Assembly (NCBI GenBank): GCA_029288275.1
Contig: JARIHM010000081.1
Span: 1-9,276, forward strand
Direction of reading: 5' to 3'
DNA length: 9,276 bases
Origin: Candidatus Saccharimonadota bacterium
GTDB taxonomy: Bacteria; Patescibacteriota; Saccharimonadia; UBA4664
The notes beneath the pieces were generated by a model. That model made no database searches, had not been told where the DNA came from, and saw nothing but the letters and a program-made list of their open reading frames with translations. This document shows positions 5,713 through 9,276 of this stretch, piece by piece (position 1 is the stretch's first letter; every line of letters starts with the position of its first letter). The translations under genes and the position numbers were made by a program.

Positions 5713-6560
5713 TGCGCTGGCTCATTCGCTTGCTGGCTTGGCTGCTGGGGTTGGCGCTGGTGGCCACAGCCGGTCTGTGGGTGCTGGGTCAGACCATTGG
5801 GAGCTCCGTTTATCTCGATGCCAAAGCCCGTCAGGCACATGTGGCTGACGCAGTGGCTGCCGGACTGCCCGGCCTTTTGGCGGCCTCCACCGAGACGCCG
5901 AGTGATACCAAGGTGATCTTGCAGGAGGCGATTACGCCGGTGTTTGTGCAGGATCAGTTGGATGCGGTCTTGCCACAATTGGAGCAGTATTATCAAACGA
6001 ATGGCATTGCGCCAAAGCTTGATCTGAGCAGTTTGCAAGATCGAATTACCGCGGCGGGGTATGAAGTACCCGAGGAACTAGCGCCAACGCTGCAACGGCC
6101 CATTCCGGTAACTGCTGGCCGCCTTGACGGCCCACTTAAGGCTACCGTGCAGACGCTTCAGCAGTGGGGTTGGGTGGCGCCGGTGGCGGCCGTGGTGCTC
6201 ATCGGCGTTATTCTCACGCTAGCTCGGACTCGCCGCTGGATTGTGCTGGCGGGCGCAGCTTTCTCGGCTGCTCTCGAGACGGCACTCCTGGCCGGTACGG
6301 CGCACCTTTTGCCATCATTTGTATTCTCAACGCTGGATACTTCGGCAGCCAAGCCACTGGCAGTACCGGTACGCGATTATTTGGCGGCTATTGCTAGCGA
6401 CCAGACGCGCTGGCTCCTTATGATTGCGGCTGGTCTGGCCGGGGCTACACTCGTGTGCTTGGCTATTCATGGCTTACTGCATGTGCGCCACCGGTTTGGC
6501 CGAAAAACCGAACCGCCTGTGCCGCCTGCTCCTACCCGGCCGATCTCGACATTGAATTAA
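5712..6560 (+). CDS. Four-helix membrane protein of unknown function
   Basis: A 282-aa protein. I start it at GTG 5712, which overlaps the TAG of ksgA by one base and has GGGAG 8 nt upstream. An upstream GTG at 5667 would extend it into ksgA and add a polar stretch before the first helix. Predicted membrane helices lie at about 6-28, 152-171, 176-199 and 233-256. The Arg-rich start, the loop RTRR (172-175) and the tail HVRHRFGRK place the N-terminus, that loop and the C-terminus inside. The region of about 120 residues between helices 1 and 2 would then be outside. That region is hydrophilic with helical, Gln/Leu-rich segments (QDQLDAVLPQLEQYYQTNG). I recognise no family or catalytic motif. 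Overlap with ksgA suggests translational coupling, not necessarily a shared function. The tail ends in a short Pro-rich stretch. Confidence 0.8.
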   Translation: MRWLIRLLAWLLGLALVATAGLWVLGQTIGSSVYLDAKARQAHVADAVAAGLPGLLAASTETPSDTKVILQEAITPVFVQDQLDAVLPQLEQYYQTNGIAPKLDLSSLQDRITAAGYEVPEELAPTLQRPIPVTAGRLDGPLKATVQTLQQWGWVAPVAAVVLIGVILTLARTRRWIVLAGAAFSAALETALLAGTAHLLPSFVFSTLDTSAAKPLAVPVRDYLAAIASDQTRWLLMIAAGLAGATLVCLAIHGLLHVRHRFGRKTEPPVPPAPTRPISTLN

Positions 6561-6645
6561 CAATATGATTTAATACCTTTCAACTTCGACTCCGGACGGT
6601 CCGGCGAAGGCTGAACCTACCCGTTACCAAGAGAGGGGTGCCACA
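6561..6645 (+). promoter_or_regulatory. Leader region of the HTH gene with -10 candidate and hairpin
   Basis: TATGAT (6564-6569, 5/6 to the -10 consensus) has no convincing -35. Downstream lies a hairpin: CTTCG (6584-6588) with CGAAG (6605-6609), and inside it CCGGA (6592-6596) with TCCGG (6600-6604), with a 3-nt bulge. It has no T tract, so it looks like a leader structure and not a terminator. The SD-like GAGAGGGG lies about 7 nt before ATG 6646. Confidence 0.4.
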
Positions 6646-7098
6646 ATGACCCACCCACTGAGTGAGCCCCTGGACTTCGACGGTGACCCGTTGCTGAGGC
6701 CAGGTCCGCGCCGGGCGCGTTTTGAGGCCTTGTCCGAGGCGACGATTCTGGCGGGCAGTCATTCTGTTAGCCTCGTGGCCCAGCGCCTTGGCATATCCCG
6801 TCGGGAAGTTCGGACGCGTATTGCCGGCAGCCGGTTGCTGGGAATCAAGCGGGACCGCGAATTGGTGTTGCCAGCCTTCCAGTTTACACTGCAGGGTCTC
6901 CTGCCGGGTCTGGAAGAGGTGCTGGCAGCGGCCCGGCCGACTGGCCTGCATCCGGTGAGCCTCATCAACTTCCTGCGTCGCCCTACCTATTATCTGAGCT
7001 GTGCCGACCAGCCGCTGAGCCCCATCGAATGGCTCATGAATGGCGGCGAGGTCGAACGAGTGGTGCCACTGGTGCGTGCGCTAGGCCAGACCATTTAA
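6646..7098 (+). CDS. HTH protein with MbcA/ParS-antitoxin-like C-terminus
   Basis: A 150-aa soluble protein with a strong SD (GAGAGGGG). Residues about 39-75 (SVSLVAQRLGISRREVRTRI, then a short beta wing IKRDRELVLPAFQF) form a helix-turn-helix resembling MerR/excisionase-type DNA-binding domains. Residues about 85-150 (LLPGLEEVLAAA, LHPVSLINFLRRP, PLSPIEWLMNGGEVERVVPL) resemble the C-terminal toxin-binding part of MbcA/ParS/Xre antitoxins (DUF2384-type). The hallmarks are a proline-led WL..GG..E.V block. In that family the antitoxin usually pairs with an adjacent RES-domain NAD-degrading toxin. No such toxin lies on either side: the neighbours are a membrane protein and metG. A single-gene regulator derived from this fold is therefore the more likely role. 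Rv2175c-like regulators are an alternative. The unit is closed by the terminator at 7111-7145. Confidence 0.65.
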   Translation: MTHPLSEPLDFDGDPLLRPGPRRARFEALSEATILAGSHSVSLVAQRLGISRREVRTRIAGSRLLGIKRDRELVLPAFQFTLQGLLPGLEEVLAAARPTGLHPVSLINFLRRPTYYLSCADQPLSPIEWLMNGGEVERVVPLVRALGQTI

Positions 7099-7110
7099 CA
7101 GCTTGCCGGC

Positions 7111-7145
7111 AATCCGGCCCTTGGTTTCAAGGGCCGGATTTTCTT
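7111..7145 (+). terminator. Rho-independent terminator before metG
   Basis: A perfect 13-bp stem (AATCCGGCCCTTG at 7111-7123 with CAAGGGCCGGATT at 7128-7140) has a GTTT loop. The 3' end runs into TTTTCTT. It starts 12 nt after the stop of the HTH gene. Confidence 0.92.
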
Positions 7146-7154
7146 ATCTGATGG

Positions 7155-7183
7155 TTGGCTCGTAAGCCTGGTCGTGATACCAT
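7155..7183 (+). promoter_or_regulatory. metG promoter
   Basis: The -35 element is TTGGCT (7155-7160, 4/6). A 17-nt spacer leads to TACCAT (7178-7183), with an upstream TG making an extended -10 (TGA-TACCAT). Transcription would start near 7190, about 18 nt before ATG 7208. TAGGAA (7192-7197) could act as a weak SD. Confidence 0.6.
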
Positions 7184-7190
7184 GACCAGG
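7167..7190 (+). repeat. Inverted repeat over the metG -10 box
   Basis: CCTGGTC (7167-7173) and GACCAGG (7184-7190) form perfect 7-bp arms around a 10-nt centre, GTGATACCAT, that contains the -10 hexamer. The arrangement is that of an operator for a dimeric repressor. In RNA it would mostly be upstream of the transcript. Confidence 0.5.
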
Positions 7191-7207
7191 TTAGGAACCC
7201 GATTGCC

Positions 7208-8665
7208 ATGGCCAAATTCTTCGTTACCACTCCCATCTATTATATCAATGACAAACCACATATTGGTCACGCCTACTCCACGTTCGCGGCCGATGTTGTG
7301 GCGCGCTACCATCGTCAAAAGGGCGAGGAGGTGCTGTTCTCGGCCGGCGTGGATGAAAATTCGCAGAAAACCGTCCAGGCGGCCGAAGCTGCCGGCAAGT
7401 CATTGGCCGACTACACCAAAGATATGTCAGACATCTGGGAGTCTACCTGGCGCCGGGCTGGCGTGAGCAATGATGCGTTTATTCGTACCACCACGCCAGA
7501 ACACAAGGCAGCAGTTTATGAACTGATCAAGCGGGTGCGGGCCAAGGATGATATCTATAAGGGCACTTACGAGGGCTACTATTGCGTGGGTTGCGAGGAA
7601 TTTAAGAAAGAGGATGAGCTGCTTGAGGGCAAGCTTTGTCCTATCCACAAGAAGCCAGTCGATCTCATTAAAGAAGACAACTATTTCTTTAAGCTCAGCA
7701 AATACCAGCAGCCGTTGCTCGATTATATTAAGGAGCATCCTGAGTTTATCCAGCCCGAGTCGCGCCGCAATGAGGTGGTGGCGTTTATTGAGCGCGGGCT
7801 CCACGACTTTTCGGTATCGCGTTCAACGCAAAAATGGGGTATCCCTTGGCCGGATGACAAGGATCAAGTGGTGTACGTCTGGTTTGATGCGTTGGTTAAC
7901 TACCTGACGGCTGCCGGTTTTCCCAAGGCCTCTTTTGCGGAAAAATGGCCGGCCGATCTGCACATTGTGGGCAAGGACATTATTAAGTTTCACTGTATTT
8001 ACTGGCCAGCCATGCTGATGAGTGCCGGCCTACCGCTACCCCGGCAGGTGTTTGCGCACGGATTCTTTACGATTGATGGTCAGAAGATTAGTAAATCGCT
8101 TGGAAATGCCATCGACCCCGTGGAGCTGGCGGGTAACTTTGGCATTGACGCCCTGCGCTACTACCTCCTCAGTGAATTTGCTTTTGGCGCCGACGGTGAG
8201 TTCAGTCGTACCAGGTTCGAGACGATCTATAATTCCGACCTGGCCAATGACTTGGGCAACCTCGTGCAGCGGGTGGCGGTGATGATTACGCGCTACCTGG
8301 ACGGCACCATCGGGGAGCTACCGCCGCACTCGCATGACATTACGCCCTACGAAGAGGCGATGGCTGAGCTTCGGTTCGACCGTGCCCTGGGCGAAGTATG
8401 GCTGCTCATTCGGGGTCTCAACCAGTACCTCGAAGAAGAGAAGCCCTGGCAGTTGGCCAAGAACGATACTACCCAGCTGGCCGAGGTGCTGCACCACGCA
8501 GTGAGTGACTTGGTGCAGATTGCCACCCTGCTAATGCCGTTTGTGCCCGGGACAGCCAAGAAGATTGCTGATACCTTTGCGGCTGGTCGGGTCCATGCTG
8601 AAGTAGGTTTGCTCTTTCCTAAGCCAGAAACCATCGAGAAGACCGAGTTTACGATTGGAGCCTAG
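7208..8665 (+). CDS. metG: Methionyl-tRNA synthetase
   Basis: A 485-aa class Ia synthetase that charges tRNA-Met with methionine in the cytoplasm. The N-terminal FFVTTPIYYINDKPHIGHAY holds the HIGH signature (residues 18-21). GVDENSQK follows in the Rossmann fold. A single zinc knuckle uses C126xxC129 and C144xxH147 (YYCVGCEEF, LCPIHKKP), and the anticodon-side KMSKS loop is KISKS (293-297). WFDALVNY and the HGFF segment are also typical. The length fits the short bacterial MetRS type; the C-terminal EMAP/Trbp111-like tRNA-binding domain seen in longer forms such as E. coli MetG is absent. The start is fixed by the family N-terminus. Expression is probably driven by the promoter at 7155-7183, where an inverted repeat covers the -10. 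Its stop overlaps the GTG of the HIT gene by one base. Confidence 0.97.
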   Translation: MAKFFVTTPIYYINDKPHIGHAYSTFAADVVARYHRQKGEEVLFSAGVDENSQKTVQAAEAAGKSLADYTKDMSDIWESTWRRAGVSNDAFIRTTTPEHKAAVYELIKRVRAKDDIYKGTYEGYYCVGCEEFKKEDELLEGKLCPIHKKPVDLIKEDNYFFKLSKYQQPLLDYIKEHPEFIQPESRRNEVVAFIERGLHDFSVSRSTQKWGIPWPDDKDQVVYVWFDALVNYLTAAGFPKASFAEKWPADLHIVGKDIIKFHCIYWPAMLMSAGLPLPRQVFAHGFFTIDGQKISKSLGNAIDPVELAGNFGIDALRYYLLSEFAFGADGEFSRTRFETIYNSDLANDLGNLVQRVAVMITRYLDGTIGELPPHSHDITPYEEAMAELRFDRALGEVWLLIRGLNQYLEEEKPWQLAKNDTTQLAEVLHHAVSDLVQIATLLMPFVPGTAKKIADTFAAGRVHAEVGLLFPKPETIEKTEFTIGA

Positions 8666-9117
8666 TGGCTACTTGCGAGATCTGCGAGGTGCTGCAGCAG
8701 TCTGAATCGCGGCTGCTGGAGACAAAACATTGGCTCGTCACCCTGGCCGAAGACCAGGCCTATCTGGGCCGGGTTTACGTGACGGCGCGGCAGCACTGGT
8801 CTAGCCTGGGCATACTGCCGGCTGAGGCCTGGCTGGAGTCGCAGCAGGTCATAGGTCGCTATGAGGAGGCAGTGCGGCAGGCCTTTGGCGCCGACAACGT
8901 TAACTGGTGCTGCCTGCTCAATAACGCTTTCCAGGCGTCGATGCCGCGGCCGCACGTGCATTGGCATGGCCGGCCACGCTATGCCGAGCCGGTCTGGCTC
9001 GAGGGCGTCAAGTTTACCGACCCTGAACACGGCCACCACTACGATCGAGCCCGGCATCAGCTGGTCGATGATGGACTGCGCCGTGAGATCGAGACAACTC
9101 TTCGGGAGTACCTGTAA
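8665..9117 (+). CDS. HIT-family nucleotide-binding hydrolase-like protein
   Basis: A 150-aa soluble protein. GTG 8665 overlaps the metG TAG by one base and has GGAG 5 nt upstream, giving MATCEICEVL. The histidine triad PHVHWHGRPRY (H97, H99, H101) near residue 97 marks the HIT superfamily. Its members hydrolyse or transfer nucleotides from substrates such as AMP-lysine, dinucleoside polyphosphates or aminoacyl-AMP. The central His99 or His101 would be the nucleophile, depending on alignment. C4xxC7 recalls the zinc-binding CxxC at the start of many HIT proteins. LLNNAFQ fits the strand before the triad. Coupling to metG is suggestive because HINT-type enzymes can cleave aminoacyl-adenylates released by tRNA synthetases, but that link is inference. 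Two stops in tandem (TAATAA) and a hairpin follow. Confidence 0.88.
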   Translation: MATCEICEVLQQSESRLLETKHWLVTLAEDQAYLGRVYVTARQHWSSLGILPAEAWLESQQVIGRYEEAVRQAFGADNVNWCCLLNNAFQASMPRPHVHWHGRPRYAEPVWLEGVKFTDPEHGHHYDRARHQLVDDGLRREIETTLREYL

Positions 9118-9121
9118 TAAA

Positions 9122-9151
9122 GGCCCCTCCGCGCCAGCGCGCGGAGGGGCC
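9122..9151. terminator. GC-rich hairpin after the HIT gene
   Basis: A perfect 13-bp stem (GGCCCCTCCGCGC at 9122-9134 with GCGCGGAGGGGCC at 9139-9151) has a CAGC loop. On the + strand it is followed by AAACC, not a T tract. On the - strand the 3' side reads TTTATTA, so it would work better for a transcript arriving from the right, or act as a bidirectional end. Confidence 0.7.
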
Positions 9152-9235
9152 AAACCATTGCATAAGGCCATACAAAAGTATTTTTTGAGCAGTTGTGTAA
9201 AAGTCCGAGGAAATAGCCTCAGTTTGGCATTGTGT

Positions 9236-9265
9236 TTGACATAAGCACTAACCGATCGCTATATT
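9236..9265 (+). promoter_or_regulatory. Strong promoter reading out of the window
   Basis: A perfect TTGACA (9236-9241) is followed by an 18-nt spacer and TATATT (9260-9265, 5/6). Transcription would start near 9272. The downstream gene lies beyond the window. The stretch between the hairpin and this promoter (9152-9235) shows no gene; it contains a T6 run at 9181-9186 and nothing else recognisable. Confidence 0.65.
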
Positions 9266-9276
9266 CAGATATACAT

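Noticed and set aside
6584..6609. Terminator after the membrane protein gene
   Set aside because: The hairpin has a bulge and no T tract. It sits just before the SD of the next gene, so a leader structure is more likely.

Overview
All genes in this window lie on the + strand. GC content looks moderately high (roughly 55-60% by eye), genes are tightly packed, and most transcription units end in a clear hairpin. The gene content combines an Rpf/G5-type muralytic enzyme, a MarP-like CvpA-protease fusion, an AMIN-like lipoprotein, KsgA, a short MetRS carrying the sequence GVDENSQK, and a free protein with RNA polymerase alpha-CTD-like domains. This fits a Gram-positive-type, monoderm bacterium. 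My best guess is a Saccharibacteria (TM7/Patescibacteria)-type or actinobacterium-like genome. That placement is inference from gene style, not a computed phylogeny. TGA and TAG are both used as stops.

Left end (1-600): the last 46 codons of a UvrD/PcrA helicase are followed by two tandem small cysteine-rich reading frames. The second (338-553, 71 aa, 10 Cys) is intact. The first (158 to about 311) looks like a related gene that changes reading frame in the middle. A hairpin at 568-594 closes this unit. From 600, a good promoter drives a 272-aa protein with two alpha-CTD-like helix-hairpin-helix domains, which ends in a terminator.

Centre (1560-4870): an envelope block. An intergenic region carries a perfect DnaA box abutting a promoter. 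It is followed by a membrane-anchored Rpf/SLT-type peptidoglycan hydrolase with DUF348 and G5 domains, whose start is unclear. Then come a MarP-like four-helix membrane serine protease and a lipoprotein with an AMIN-like domain. A plausible shared theme is cell-wall remodelling and its control at the cell surface.

Right half (4870-9276): ksgA (16S rRNA dimethyltransferase) overlaps by one base a four-helix membrane protein of unknown function. Next is a solitary HTH protein whose C-terminus resembles the MbcA/ParS antitoxin family, with no toxin next to it. metG then overlaps a HIT-family protein by one base. An inverted repeat spans the metG promoter. A strong promoter at 9236-9265 reads out of the window.

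Two genes (the MarP-like protease and ksgA) have a TANNNT -10 box exactly 6 nt before the start codon and no convincing Shine-Dalgarno sequence, which suggests leaderless transcripts. No CRISPR array, insertion sequence, tRNA, rRNA or minus-strand gene was seen.
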